Source: Planktothrix rubescens CCAP 1459/22 (GTDB taxonomy: Bacteria; Cyanobacteriota; Cyanobacteriia; Cyanobacteriales; Microcoleaceae). From it: a DNA stretch of 64,000 bases. The position numbers and the translations under genes are program-made. Under the pieces are notes generated by a model. That model worked only from the letters and a program-made list of their open reading frames with translations. It searched no databases and was not told where the DNA came from. Shown in pieces: positions 27,519 through 38,100 of this stretch. Location of the stretch: the NCBI GenBank assembly GCA_904830895.1, contig LR882958.1:186001-250000 (forward strand), in the 5' to 3' direction. The stretch's first letter is position 1, and the number at the start of each line of letters is the position of its first letter.

Positions 27519-28895
27519 ATGACTGAAAAAACGCCAATTCAGGGTTTAATTGGGCAACAGCGAGACTTTTTTGCCACTGGACAAACCCAGGATATCCAGT
27601 TTCGCCTTACCCAACTTCAGGGTTTGAAACAGGCGATCGCCTTCCATGAAACAGCCATTATTAATGGGATAAAAGCCGATTTATGCCGTCCTGACCTGGA
27701 ATCATGTTTTGAGTTTTCCCCCGTTGCTGAACTCAATTATGCCATTAAACATCTCAAATCTTGGGTTAAACCCCAAAAAATTCCCGCCTCTTTAGGTCAA
27801 CTTCCCGCCTCAACATTTATTTATCCTCAACCTTTAGGAATTATCCTAATTATAGGCCCTTGGAATTATCCCTTTCAACTATTGATTTCTCCTTTAATTG
27901 GAGCGATCGCGGCGGGCAATTGTGCAATTTTAAAACCTTCGGAAATTGCTGTTAATACCTCTAAAATTATTAGTGATATTATCAGCAAAACCTTTAATTC
28001 TGAATATATTGCCGTGGTTGAAGGCGGAGTCGAAACCAGTCAAGAATTATTGGCCGAAAAGTTCGATCATATTTTCTTTACCGGGGGGCAAAAAGTCGGT
28101 CAAATTGTCATGGAAGCCGCAGCTAAACATTTAACCCCAGTTACTTTAGAATTAGGAGGAAAAAGTCCCTGTATTGTCGAGGATGATATTCAATTAGATT
28201 ATACCGCAAAACGGATTATTTGGGGTAAATTAATTAATGCGGGTCAAACTTGTATCGCCCCCGATTATTTATTAGTGAATTGTCTAATAAAATCGGAATT
28301 AATTATCGCGTTGCAAAAATGGATTAAAACTTTTTTGGGCGATAATCCCGAAACCAGTCCCGACTATTCCCGGATTATTAATCACTTTCATTTTAACAGA
28401 TTACAGCAATTTTTAAAAGCGGGCAATATTATCACTGGAGGCAAAACCAACCCAGAAACAAAATATATTGCTCCCACTTTAATTGATAATATTTCCTGGG
28501 ATGATTTAATTATGCAGGAGGAAATTTTTGGGCCGATTTTACCTATTTTAGAATATCAGGATTTAGGAGAAGCGATCGCAAAAATCAACAGTCGTCCCAA
28601 ACCTTTAGCATTATATTTATTTTCTAACGATAAAAACAAACAAAACCGAATATTACAAGAAACCTCATCAGGAACCCTCTGTTTTAATGATACCGTACTG
28701 CAAATTGGGGGGAAATCTTTACCCTTTGGCGGTGTTGGAGAAAGTGGGATAGGAAGTTACCATGGAAAAACCACCTTTGATCGATTTTCCCATTATCGCA
28801 GTGTATTAAAACAAACATTTTTATTAGATTTACCCCTACGTTATCCACCCTATAAAGGCAAAGAATGGTTAATAAAAAAAATTCTAATGCAATAA
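27519..28895 (+). CDS. Aldehyde dehydrogenase (fatty-aldehyde type)
   Basis: 458 residues, the shorter class-3-like ALDH without mitochondrial-type extensions. Features are IIGPWNYPFQLLISPLIGAIAAGN (cofactor channel), KPSEIA, FFTGGQKVGQIV, the Glu in ELGGKSP near 210 and the catalytic Cys in GQTCIAPDY near 241, then EEIFGPILPI and FGGVGESGIGSYHGK. In cyanobacteria this type oxidises fatty or apocarotenal aldehydes; Synechocystis Slr0091 acts on such substrates. It is divergent from cruA, which hints at, but does not prove, an apocarotenoid link. Confidence 0.9.
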   Translation: MTEKTPIQGLIGQQRDFFATGQTQDIQFRLTQLQGLKQAIAFHETAIINGIKADLCRPDLESCFEFSPVAELNYAIKHLKSWVKPQKIPASLGQLPASTFIYPQPLGIILIIGPWNYPFQLLISPLIGAIAAGNCAILKPSEIAVNTSKIISDIISKTFNSEYIAVVEGGVETSQELLAEKFDHIFFTGGQKVGQIVMEAAAKHLTPVTLELGGKSPCIVEDDIQLDYTAKRIIWGKLINAGQTCIAPDYLLVNCLIKSELIIALQKWIKTFLGDNPETSPDYSRIINHFHFNRLQQFLKAGNIITGGKTNPETKYIAPTLIDNISWDDLIMQEEIFGPILPILEYQDLGEAIAKINSRPKPLALYLFSNDKNKQNRILQETSSGTLCFNDTVLQIGGKSLPFGGVGESGIGSYHGKTTFDRFSHYRSVLKQTFLLDLPLRYPPYKGKEWLIKKILMQ

Positions 28896-28954
28896 TGCGG
28901 TTAAGAAATAGATATAAAATCGCTCTCAAAGCATTTTTAGGAATGTCGGATTAA

Positions 28955-30229
28955 TTAATCTAAAAATAAAGTTTTAAAGCTGTGGCGACGATATCGGGGG
29001 GAGTCGGGAGTGAAATAACTCCACAGGGTTTCCCAATAAAAAAATGAGATTCCATCAAAGCCGCGATCGCGCACAACCTTCATTTGTTTTTCAATTTGTT
29101 CCATCGGAACAGGATGGCGTAATGTTCCACTTAATAACCCAATAATTACCGGGACTTTCCGCCTAGCAATTTGAACAGATTCATGGTCTAATTCTGAAAT
29201 AAATTTTACCATACTATCTCGATAAACTTGTAAAATAATTTCATCCACTAATCCTTGATCGACCCAGGTTAACCAATCTTGTAAATACATTTCATAGGTA
29301 TATTCATAAGGATTAGGGGATAAAGAAATAAGACAATTAGGTTTAGCTATTTTAACTTTTTTAACAATTCTTTCAACTAATTTAGTAATTTTATTTGCTC
29401 TCCAACTTCGCCATTCTTGATCATAATAATCATTAGGGGGAGACTGACCATTATGTTCTTTTTGATAGAGTTTAATGGTATATTCATCATAGCCAAATTC
29501 CACGGGAAGACCGAAATGATCATCCAGTTGAATCCCATCAATATTATATTTCATCACTACTTCTAAAATCAAATCTTCAATAAACTGCTGGACTTGCGGA
29601 TGAAAGGGATTTAACCAGACATTTTGAATCGTCATCGCTTCTAAAATTTGATTCACAATCCAGTTTTTAACTTTAGTTTGATAGGAAACATCCTCAGAAC
29701 TCCTTAAAGGATCTAACTCTTTTTCTCCTTTTTGAGTTTGGGCGATCCAGTCGGGATGTCGTTGGACAATAGCAGAGTTTTTAGGCGCCATAAACCCATA
29801 TTCAAACCAAGGAATTACTTTTAATCCTTTTCTGTGTCCTTCTAAGACAATTTTTGATAGGATATCTCCCCCTAATTGGGTTATATTTAATAATGAATCT
29901 TGAGAGCGACCCATGACTCTTTTTCCCACTGCACTTTTATAAAATGTGCTTCCTCTATTCCAAACTACGGGATAAATGGTATTAAATTTTAGTTGCGATA
30001 ATTGATCTAAAGCGCGATTAATTCCCCAAGGAAAAAATAAGACTCCACTGCTAACATTTGTTAACCAAACTCCTCTAACTTCATTGGGGATAATTAAAAT
30101 CGGTTGCGAAGATGTGGGGGAAATTAAAAGGGCGATCGCTAAAATCAATGATAAAATTAAACTGGAAATTCCATAGATAATTAAGCTGGTTTTTTTTGTT
30201 AATTTCATTATTATTAAGAAAGGAAACAC
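28955..30229 (-). CDS. Glycoside-hydrolase-like (GH10-like/DUF187) protein
   Basis: 424 residues with an N-terminal hydrophobic anchor (SLIIYGISSLILSLILAIALLI). The body has the family pattern EVRGVWLTNVSSGVLFFPWGINRALDQLSQLKFNTIYPVVWNRGST, VIPWFEYGFM, IDGIQLDDHFGLP and FDGISFFYWETLW, a TIM-barrel arrangement seen in the GHL10/YngK group. Asp residues in QLDDH and the Glu in YWETLW are candidate catalytic positions. It probably acts on an extracellular or cell-wall polysaccharide at the membrane surface. The substrate is unknown. ATG positions at 30229 and 30208 are both possible starts. Confidence 0.85.
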   Translation of the reverse strand: MFPFLIIMKLTKKTSLIIYGISSLILSLILAIALLISPTSSQPILIIPNEVRGVWLTNVSSGVLFFPWGINRALDQLSQLKFNTIYPVVWNRGSTFYKSAVGKRVMGRSQDSLLNITQLGGDILSKIVLEGHRKGLKVIPWFEYGFMAPKNSAIVQRHPDWIAQTQKGEKELDPLRSSEDVSYQTKVKNWIVNQILEAMTIQNVWLNPFHPQVQQFIEDLILEVVMKYNIDGIQLDDHFGLPVEFGYDEYTIKLYQKEHNGQSPPNDYYDQEWRSWRANKITKLVERIVKKVKIAKPNCLISLSPNPYEYTYEMYLQDWLTWVDQGLVDEIILQVYRDSMVKFISELDHESVQIARRKVPVIIGLLSGTLRHPVPMEQIEKQMKVVRDRGFDGISFFYWETLWSYFTPDSPRYRRHSFKTLFLD

Positions 30230-30249
30230 AAAGGCACTAAGACACGAAG
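30222..30249. repeat. Dispersed GGCACTAAGACACGAAG repeat
   Basis: GGAAACACAAAGGCACTAAGACACGAAG overlaps the start region of the GH-like gene and matches 19513-19539 almost base for base. Confidence 0.6.
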
Positions 30250-30288
30250 AAGGAGAATTGCAAGCGCAACCTCAAATAATAGATTATT

Positions 30289-31830
30289 TTAATATAATTT
30301 TTTCCATTGCTGATCAATATTTTGGGTCGTATCAATGGTGGTAAGATAGTTTTTTTCGGAATCTGTAAAAGGTTGAGATGTGGTACGTTGGGAGGTTAAT
30401 AAATCAATAGTTGCGTCAGAAATATCCCCTTGACGTTGTTGTAAACGTTCTTGTAAAATATCCATTGGTGCTGTACATTCAATAATTTGTAGGGGTAATT
30501 GATGGGTATGACAGGTTTCTATGACTTCTCCCCGTCGTTCTTGTTGCTCATATTTGGCATCTAAAATTACCCAAAATCCTTGTTTTGCTAATAATAATCC
30601 TAATTCTAATAACCGTTTATAGGTTTTTTCGGTCATCTCTGGAGTATAGATTTCTTCTCCTCCTGGTTCGTGGAGAGGAACATTTGCTAAATGTTTTCTA
30701 ACTGCATCGGAACGAATATGAATGGCATTTAATTGTTTAGATAGTTGGCGGGCGGTGGTGCTTTTTCCTGACCCCGATAACCCCGACATCATCACGATTC
30801 CTCCTAAAGATTTGCGGGTATATTGCCAAGCTAATTTATAATATTGAGTGGCTTCTTGTTTGGCTATTTCTTTTTGTTTTTCAGTAATAGCTGAATCATC
30901 TAATATTAAGGAATTAACTTTGGCTCTAACATAGGCTTGACGGGTTAAATAAAAGGGTAATAATTGTAATCCTTCCCAGTCTCCAGTGTTTTCAATATAA
31001 GTATTTAAAAACTTATTTCCTAAATCATTCCGTCCTCGTCCTTCTAAGTCCATAACCACAAAAGCCACATCATAAATTACATCAACAAACCGAAATTCTT
31101 GATTAAATTCAATCCGATCAAATAGTAATATTTTATCTTGATAAATACAGATATTTTTTAAATGTAAATCTCCATGACATTCTCGAATAAATCGGTTTTT
31201 AATCCGACTCTTAAAAATAGCTTCATGGGTTTCAAAAAAGCTGTCTGTATATTGTTTTGTTTGTTCATATTGTTCTTGAGTTTGACAACAACCAATATAT
31301 TTTTCTGTTTTTAGATAGTTTCCATCAATAGCATGACGAATTTGAGCAATTTCTCCAAATTTTAAAATATGCTCATTGCTGGGACAATTGAGATGAAACT
31401 TAGCCACAACATTTCCTAAAGTTTCCATTTCCTGCTTAGTTAATTTATCTTGATTAAATAAATTAATAAATAAATTTTCTTGGGGGAATTGGCGCATTTT
31501 TAAGCTATATTCAATGGCATGATTTTGATTTTCCCCAAATTGAAAGCGATCGCCTATTTCTATTATTGGTAAAACCTCTAAATACAATTCCGGTGCTTGT
31601 TGCTGGTTCATTTGTAATTCTTGTTCACAAAAATATCGTCGTTTCTCTAAAGTTGAATAATCTAAAAATCCAAAGTCAACTATTTTTTTTATTTTATAAG
31701 CATATTCTCCCGTTAATAATATAAATGAAATATGAGTTTGTAAAAGTTCAATGGGTTCCTGTACCGGATGGGGATAAAAATCCGGTTCTAACATTTGTTG
31801 AATTAGCAGAGGAAGTTCAGAGTCAGTCAT
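30289..31830 (-). CDS. Fusion of an APH-like kinase and a P-loop kinase domain
   Basis: 513 residues. The N-terminal two thirds is an aminoglycoside-phosphotransferase/kinase-like fold with the catalytic loop CHGDLHLKNI near 218 and the metal-binding LLFDRIEFN. The C-terminal third is a P-loop NTPase with Walker A MSGLSGSGKSTTARQL near 350 and IRSDAVRKHLA, like gluconate/zeta-toxin-type small-molecule kinases. This two-domain architecture is widespread in bacteria, often annotated as bifunctional aminoglycoside phosphotransferase/ATP-binding protein, but real substrates are unknown and drug resistance should not be assumed. It lies 59 bases upstream of the GH-like gene in the same direction. 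Confidence 0.85.
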   Translation of the reverse strand: MTDSELPLLIQQMLEPDFYPHPVQEPIELLQTHISFILLTGEYAYKIKKIVDFGFLDYSTLEKRRYFCEQELQMNQQQAPELYLEVLPIIEIGDRFQFGENQNHAIEYSLKMRQFPQENLFINLFNQDKLTKQEMETLGNVVAKFHLNCPSNEHILKFGEIAQIRHAIDGNYLKTEKYIGCCQTQEQYEQTKQYTDSFFETHEAIFKSRIKNRFIRECHGDLHLKNICIYQDKILLFDRIEFNQEFRFVDVIYDVAFVVMDLEGRGRNDLGNKFLNTYIENTGDWEGLQLLPFYLTRQAYVRAKVNSLILDDSAITEKQKEIAKQEATQYYKLAWQYTRKSLGGIVMMSGLSGSGKSTTARQLSKQLNAIHIRSDAVRKHLANVPLHEPGGEEIYTPEMTEKTYKRLLELGLLLAKQGFWVILDAKYEQQERRGEVIETCHTHQLPLQIIECTAPMDILQERLQQRQGDISDATIDLLTSQRTTSQPFTDSEKNYLTTIDTTQNIDQQWKKLY

Positions 31831-32003
31831 ATTAAAAAAAGATCAAAATGAATTGAATTTTGCGAAAGAAACGGTAATCAGTTGGGTATTATTTTTATTA
31901 TCTCACCGAAAAAAGCAAATTCTCATAATTTGAAAATAAAAGTTACAGAAAATTTGCTATGATCAACGATAGAATTGTTCAAACCGTTTTACAGAAATAG
32001 TCA

Positions 32004-33005
32004 ATGACAGAACCCAAATCCTTTAATGTCTTTGGTGTTGGAAATGCCCTCCTCGATATTTTGGCATTAGTTGAGGATAATTTTATTCAAAGCCATGACC
32101 TCAACCGAGGTGCTATGACCCTGATGGATACGGTCAAACAGGGGAAATTATTGCAACAATTAGAAAACAATTCTCTAGAATTACGTTGTGGGGGCTCTGC
32201 TGCTAATACTATGATTGCGATCGCCCAAAGTGGCGGTACGGGAATTTATTCGGGTAAAGTTAGTACGGACACCAATGGCGAATTTTATCAACAGGATATG
32301 GTCGCCGCTGGAATTGGGTTTGAAATTGAACCCGCCGAGAGTAGCCAAGGGCCAACGGGAACCTGTTTAGTATTAACAACTCCCGACGCAGAACGTACTA
32401 TGTGTACTAATTTGGGGGTTTCTACAACTTTATCCGTGGCGGATATTAATCTTGATCATTTAAGTCAGTGTGAATACAGTTATATTGAGGGCTATTTGTG
32501 GGATGCACCCGAACCCCGTAAGGCTAGTATTGAAACGATGGAACAGTCCAAACGCCTAGAGGTAAAAGTGGCGTTTACCTTTTCCGATATGTTTTTAGTG
32601 GGACGGTTTGGGGATGATTTTCGCAGTGTTTTAACTGAATATTGTGATGTCTTGTTTTGTAATGCGGATGAGGTGCGCCACTTCTGCGGTAGCGAAGATT
32701 TAGAGGTTTGCGCCCGTCAGTTAGGAGAAAAGGTAAATTTTGTTTTTATTACTAATAGTGATAAGGGCTGTTTAGTAGTGGAAAACCAAACCCTAATTCA
32801 TGTTCACGGTTTCCCGGTTAAACCCGTGGATACTGTTGGGGCGGGGGATGCCTTTGCAGGTGGGGTATTATACGGACTTACCAACGGTTTAACCACTACC
32901 CAAGCCGCCCGTTGGGGAAACTATCTCGGTTCCCAAATTGTTCAAATTCATGGCCCCCGCTTACCCGGATCTCAACGGGATAAATTAAAGGAAATTATTA
33001 GTTAG
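32004..33005 (+). CDS. PfkB-family carbohydrate/adenosine kinase
   Basis: 333 residues of the ribokinase fold. The first signature is LRCGGSAANTMIAIAQSGG, the lid and substrate strand are GKVSTDTNGEFYQQD, and the second signature DTVGAGDAFAGGVLYGL near 278 carries the catalytic Asp and the anion hole. This subgroup is usually annotated adenosine kinase or sugar kinase. Adenosine kinase would fit with ahcY recycling, but the genes are 28 kb apart. It is flanked by minus-strand genes and has its own upstream region. Confidence 0.88.
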   Translation: MTEPKSFNVFGVGNALLDILALVEDNFIQSHDLNRGAMTLMDTVKQGKLLQQLENNSLELRCGGSAANTMIAIAQSGGTGIYSGKVSTDTNGEFYQQDMVAAGIGFEIEPAESSQGPTGTCLVLTTPDAERTMCTNLGVSTTLSVADINLDHLSQCEYSYIEGYLWDAPEPRKASIETMEQSKRLEVKVAFTFSDMFLVGRFGDDFRSVLTEYCDVLFCNADEVRHFCGSEDLEVCARQLGEKVNFVFITNSDKGCLVVENQTLIHVHGFPVKPVDTVGAGDAFAGGVLYGLTNGLTTTQAARWGNYLGSQIVQIHGPRLPGSQRDKLKEIIS

Positions 33006-33105
33006 GGTCTGGGGTGAGGGTTCGGGTTTCGGGGTTATTAGCAAGGGAGGACGCTCTCATTGCTCTTTGCAAACTGCTCCCCCTGCTTCCCCCTACTCCC
33101 TAAAA

Positions 33106-33690
33106 TTAAGCTTCGGCGTCGCCTTCCTCACCCCGTTCTGGACGAATGATGCTAACAACTACTTGTTCGCCATCACCCGTGGCTTTAACTCCATCAGGTA
33201 AGTTAAGTTCTCTAATATGCAGGGCTTGACCTTGATGTAATTCCGTGACATCCACATCAATACGAGCGGGAATGCTACCGGGTTCGCACTCAATTTCCAA
33301 TTCAGAGAGGACGACATCTAACAGACCGCCTTCCATTTTGACCCCAATAGATTCGCCGACAAAATGCAGACGAACAGAAACGGTTAAACTGTCTTGTTGA
33401 GCCACGGAAAAGAAGCTCAGGTGATAGGGAAATCCCTTCCAAGAATGTTTTTGCACTTCTCTGAGTAGGGTTTTACCACTCCAAGAGATATCAGGAATAT
33501 TCAGTTGAATTAGAGCCTGGTTAACAACGTTCTTTTTGAGTAGGTTTTCTACGGTTTTCGCCGGAATGGTAATGCTAATGGATTCTGCCCCTTGATGGCC
33601 ATACAGCACCGCCGGAATTAATCCTTGACGACGCAAAGCATTGGGTTTAGAGCCTTCTGGTCGTTTTTGACCTTCAATCGTAATTTCCAT
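33106..33690 (-). CDS. rplY: 50S ribosomal protein L25 (CTC type)
   Basis: 194 residues. An N-terminal L25 5S-rRNA-binding domain (ITIEGQKRPEGSKPNALRRQGLIPAVLYGH) is followed by a CTC-type beta domain (about 95-185; SVRLHFVGESIGVKMEGGLLDVVLSELEIECEPG, VDVTELHQGQALHIREL). The frame is open 34 codons further upstream to 33792, but that extension runs toward a repeat and lacks homology; the ATG at 33690 (MEITIEGQKRPEG) is the natural start. The tail is acidic (GEEGDAEA). The 4 x 47-bp array lies 84 bases before the start and is probably part of its upstream region. Confidence 0.92.
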   Translation of the reverse strand: MEITIEGQKRPEGSKPNALRRQGLIPAVLYGHQGAESISITIPAKTVENLLKKNVVNQALIQLNIPDISWSGKTLLREVQKHSWKGFPYHLSFFSVAQQDSLTVSVRLHFVGESIGVKMEGGLLDVVLSELEIECEPGSIPARIDVDVTELHQGQALHIRELNLPDGVKATGDGEQVVVSIIRPERGEEGDAEA

Positions 33691-33773
33691 GAGGTTTCTT
33701 TTACTTAGGGTAAAACGCTTAAAAATTTTTAGCCAAACTATCATTATACCAAAATCTAGCCAAATCGCCATAA

Positions 33774-33955
33774 AAAATCCTCCCATTACCAAGGGGAGGG
33801 CTGGGGTGGGGTCTAAATAAAAAATCCTCCCATTACCAAGGGGAGGGCTGGGGTGGGGTCTAAATAAAAAATCCTCCCATTACCAAGGGGAGGGCTGGGG
33901 TGGGGTCTAAATAAAAAATCCTCCCATTACCAAGGGGAGGGCTGGGGTGGGGTCT
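33774..33955. repeat. Four tandem copies of a 47-bp unit
   Basis: Units spaced exactly 47 bases (TCCCATT at 33781, 33828, 33875, 33922) read TCCTCCCATTACCAAGGGGA followed by GGGCTGGGGTGGGGTCTAAATAAAAAA. The inner CCTCCC...GGGAGG arms form a hairpin. The last copy overlaps the stop codon (33954-33956) of the dihydroorotate-dehydrogenase-like gene. Copies are identical over the unit. Confidence 0.92.
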
Positions 33956-34964
33956 AAACTAAACTATGATCGGGTTGATAGGATGTAATTGTCTTCATAT
34001 ATTGGGCGCGTTCATAAGCTGATTTATCCTCACAATGGAGTTGCGACATAGAACCCTGCATTTGTTTAACAGACTCATATTCGTGTTCTTCCATCCAGTG
34101 TTTCATATCCTCCTCCATGACTTTAATATAATTAAAACCATGACGTAATAAGGTTGAACACACTTGAGTAATTTTTGCCCCCGCCATTAATACTTTAATT
34201 GCATCATGACCACGTTGAACCCCACTGGTACAGGCTAAATCCGCATTAATTCGACCATATAAAATTGCAATCCAACGCATAGGTAAACGCAGGTCATGGG
34301 GACTACTTAAAATAGTTCCCGGTTCAACAATCAATTCTTCGGGGTTAATATCCGGTTGCAGAAAGCGATTAAATAATACTAAACCATCGGCCCCCGCATC
34401 GCAACATTGTTTCGCCATATTCGCCATATTGCTGAAATAGGGACTCAGTTTTAAAGCCAGAGGAATAGTAACTTCTGCCTTAACATCTCTAATGGTATTA
34501 AGATAGTTTTGTTCGATTTGTTCTCCTGTTAAATTAATGTCCGTTGGTACATAATAAATATTCAATTCAATCGCATTCGCCCCCGCCTGTTGCATCAGTC
34601 GAGCATATTCCACCCAACCCCCAGGAGAAAAACCATTTAAACTAGCAATAATCGGGATATTTGTTGATTCTCTAGCCTGACGAATATGTTCTAAATAAAG
34701 TTCTGGCCCAACGTGGTATTCATCAGGTTCAGGAAAATAACTTAAAGCCTCCGCAAAGCTATTTGTTCCGTATTCTAAATGATGATGCAGTTCAAATTTA
34801 TCCCGCAGTAATTGTTCCTCAAATAAGGAATGTAAAACCACCGCAGCTGCCCCCGCATCTTCTAAGCGTTTAATATTATCAATATCTTCAGATAACGGTG
34901 CAGCAGCAGAAGGAACAATCGGAGTTCGTAAATTTAATCCTAGATAAGTTGTGGTTAAATCCAT
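33954..34964 (-). CDS. Dihydroorotate dehydrogenase-like flavoprotein
   Basis: 336 residues of the DHOD/FMN TIM-barrel family, beginning MDLTTTYLGLNLRTPIVPSA. FMN-site features are PIIASLNGFSPGGWVEYARLMQQAGANAIELNIYY, PLALKLSPYFSNM and GLVLFNRFLQPDI; a partial LACTSGVQRGHDAIKVLMAGA segment lies where the phosphate-binding loop should be. This subfamily is annotated as dihydroorotate dehydrogenase-like; it is not the pathway PyrD of cyanobacteria. It is 184 bases downstream of nifJ on the same strand, an association I have seen in other cyanobacteria, so a ferredoxin-linked redox role is plausible. The natural substrate is unknown. Confidence 0.85.
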   Translation of the reverse strand: MDLTTTYLGLNLRTPIVPSAAAPLSEDIDNIKRLEDAGAAAVVLHSLFEEQLLRDKFELHHHLEYGTNSFAEALSYFPEPDEYHVGPELYLEHIRQARESTNIPIIASLNGFSPGGWVEYARLMQQAGANAIELNIYYVPTDINLTGEQIEQNYLNTIRDVKAEVTIPLALKLSPYFSNMANMAKQCCDAGADGLVLFNRFLQPDINPEELIVEPGTILSSPHDLRLPMRWIAILYGRINADLACTSGVQRGHDAIKVLMAGAKITQVCSTLLRHGFNYIKVMEEDMKHWMEEHEYESVKQMQGSMSQLHCEDKSAYERAQYMKTITSYQPDHSLV

Positions 34965-35028
34965 TGTTTTTAGTCCTAAGTTTTAGATGATTAATAATGA
35001 TTGGTTTGACGCCGAGATCACACCCCCT

Positions 35029-35115
35029 AAATCCCCCTTAGTAAGGGGGACTTTGACTTTCTGGTTCCCCCCTCAAAAAAAGGGACTTTGAACATCCGGT
35101 TCCCCCCTTGGGGGG
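35029..35115. repeat. CCCCCTTAGTAAGGGGG-type palindromes
   Basis: Two to three GC-rich inverted repeats with the linker GACTTTGA and GGTTCCCCCC lie between nifJ and the downstream gene. The same family is found inside sfsA and nifJ and between hcp and hoxU (44118-44200). Confidence 0.8.
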
Positions 35116-35148
35116 CTAGGGGGGTCTAGGGGGCAGGTTAAGAAGGAT

Positions 35149-38100
35149 TTATACAGGTGTAGTTTCTGGGGGTTTACCTTCCGAAATTGGGGCTGATTTC
35201 CCTTCAGAATGACCGTTATTACCCTTAGTTTCTAACGGACGAGCGGCCATATATTCATACATTTTCCAACGGGTACTGACGTCTTCTTGGGCTTCTTTTA
35301 ACAACCGTTTGGCATCAGCAGGTTTGCTCTTGGTCAACATTTTGAAACGGTTTTCCGCATACATAGACGCCTCAACGGTTTTCTTAGGTGATTTAGAATC
35401 CAAAATTAACGGGTTTTTGCCTGCTTCTTTCAAGTCGGGGTTATACCGATACAGTAACCAACGGCCACTTTCCACCAGATCTTTTTGATGGGTCATAGCC
35501 GTTGTCATATTAATCCCGTGGGCAATACAGTGAGAATAGGCAATAATAATTGATGGCCCGTCGTAGGCTTCCGCTTCCAAGAACGCCTTCAGCGTGTGTT
35601 CATCCTTGGCCCCCATCGCCACACTCGCCACATAAACGTTACCGTAGGTCATGGCAATTAGGCCTAAGTCCTTCTTGGGTGACGCTTTTCCTCCGGCTGC
35701 AAACTTAGCAACCGCGCCGCGGGGGGTGGCTTTCGAGGACTGACCCCCGGTGTTGGAATAAACTTCGGTATCCAAAACCAAAATATTAACGTTACGGCCA
35801 CTGGCAATAACATGATCTAAGCCACCGTAACCAATATCATAGGCCCAACCATCTCCCCCAATAATCCAAACGGATTTTTTAACTAAATAATCAGCCAAAC
35901 TGAGTAACTGTTGGGCGTCAGGGGAATTGACTCCTTGCAGTTTTTCTTTGAGTTGGACGACCAGTTTCCGTTGTTCCCAAATATCAGCCTCTGATTTTTG
36001 GGAATTATCAGTAATTTGCGTAACTAAATTATCCCCGACGTCGCCGCCTAGTTTATGTAACAATTCCAGAGCAAACCCAGCGTGTTTGTCAATGGACATA
36101 CGGAAGCCTAAACCAAATTCGGCGTTATCTTCAAATAAGCTATTAGACCAAGCCGGGCCGCGACCGTCGGCGTTTGTTGTCCAGGGGGTTGTGGGTAAGT
36201 TCCCGCCATAAATAGAGGAACATCCGGTGGCGTTAGCCACGATCATCCGATCGCCAAATAACTGCGTGACTAACTTAATATAGGGAGTTTCGCCACATCC
36301 GCCACAGGCGCCGGAGAACTCAAATAACGGTTCTTGCCATTGTTGTTGACGGATCAAATCTGGCCGTAATTTTAACCGATCGGGGTTGGGAATACCCAGG
36401 AAAAAGTCCCAATTCGTCGCTTCTTGTTCCCGCAGGGGTAACTGGGGTTCCATGTTGATCGCTTTTCTTGAAGGCATGGATTTATTTTTTGCCGGGCAAA
36501 CATCCACACAGATGCCACATCCGGTACAGTCTTCCGGGGCAACTTGGATGGTGAATTTTTCCCCGGTAAAGACTTTATCCTTAACGTTGGTAAATTTGAA
36601 ACTGGCGGGGGCGTTTTCCAGGGCAGCCTCATCGTAAGCTTTACCCCGAATTGTGGCATGGGGACAAACCATCACACATTTACCACACTGGATACAGACA
36701 TCCGCATCCCAAACCGGGATATCCTGGGCGACGTTGCGTTTTTCCCATTTGGAGGTTCCGGTGGGATAAGTACCATCGCAGGGCAGTTTACTAACGGGTA
36801 AATCATCCCCCCGTCCGGCGATCATCATGCCTTCAACTTCTTTAACAAAGGTAGGGGCTCCGACGGATACGGGTTCGGCCCGCCGTAGTAGAGACGTGCC
36901 ATGGCGCGTCTCTACAACATTGGCAACGTTGACTTCATAAAGGTGTTCTAGGGTCTCATCAACGGCCTTTAAGTTTAAGCGAACAATTTCTGCTCCTTTC
37001 TTACCATAGGTTTTTTCGATCGCTTTTTTGATTTGGGCGATCGCTTCTTCCCTTGGCAATACTTTCGCTAAGGCAAAGAAACACACCTGCATAATAGTAT
37101 TGATCCGGTTTCCCATCCCCGTATCACGGGCAACTTTATTGGCATCAATAACATAGAATTTCAGATTTTTTCTAACAATATCTTCCTGAATTTCTAAGGG
37201 CAGATATTCCCAAACTTGATCGGGGCCGTATGGACTATTTAAGAGGAAAGTTGAACCTTCCATCGCGCATTGGAGAACGTCTAATCTTTCGATAAACGTC
37301 CATTGATGGCAACCGATAAAATTAGCTTGACTAATTAAATAAATCGACCGGATCGGTTGCGGCCCAAAACGCAGGTGAGAAACGGTAACAGCCCCGGATT
37401 TTTTGGAGTCATAAACAAAATATCCTTGGGCATAATTATCGGTTTCTTCCCCAATAATTTTGATTGAGTTTTTATTCGCGCCAACGGTACCATCTGCACC
37501 TAAACCGTAGAACATCGCCCGCACCACGTTATCGGGTTCGGTGGAGAAGTTGGGATCGTATTCTAAAGATGTGTGGCTGACATCATCATTAATACCGATG
37601 GTAAAGTGATTTTTGGGTTTAACCCCCCCTTGATAAGTAACCCCCTCTTGATCCCCGCCTTGGTAAGGGGGGGTTGGGGGGGTAATATTCTCAAAAATAC
37701 TCTTAACCATTGCCGGGTTAAATTCCTTGGAAGATAACCCATAACGTCCACCTACTAAGACTTTAAGATTTTTAATCTTAGCTTTAAGAGTATCGTTATC
37801 TCCTAACATCACTTCTTGAACCGCCGTAACCACATCCAAATAGAGAGGTTCTCCACTAGAACCGGGTTCTTTTGTCCGATCTAAAACCGCGATCGCTTTG
37901 ACAGTTTCTGGCAGTTCAGCAATTAATTGTTCCCCATCCCAAGGCCGATATAATCGAACTTTTAATACCCCTAATTTTTCCCCTTGGGCATTCAAATAAT
38001 CCACGGTTTCATGGACGGTTTCACAACCGGAACCCATGAGAATAATTACCCGTTCGGCATCGGGGGCGCCGTGATATTCAAATAGTTTATAATTACGTCC

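Noticed and set aside
30289-31830. Aminoglycoside resistance gene
   Set aside because: The APH-like fold is shared by many small-molecule kinases, and this fused architecture is widespread without known resistance.
33691-33792. N-terminal extension of ribosomal protein L25
   Set aside because: The 34 codons reach toward the 47-bp array, are hydrophobic and unlike L25; the internal ATG gives the canonical start.
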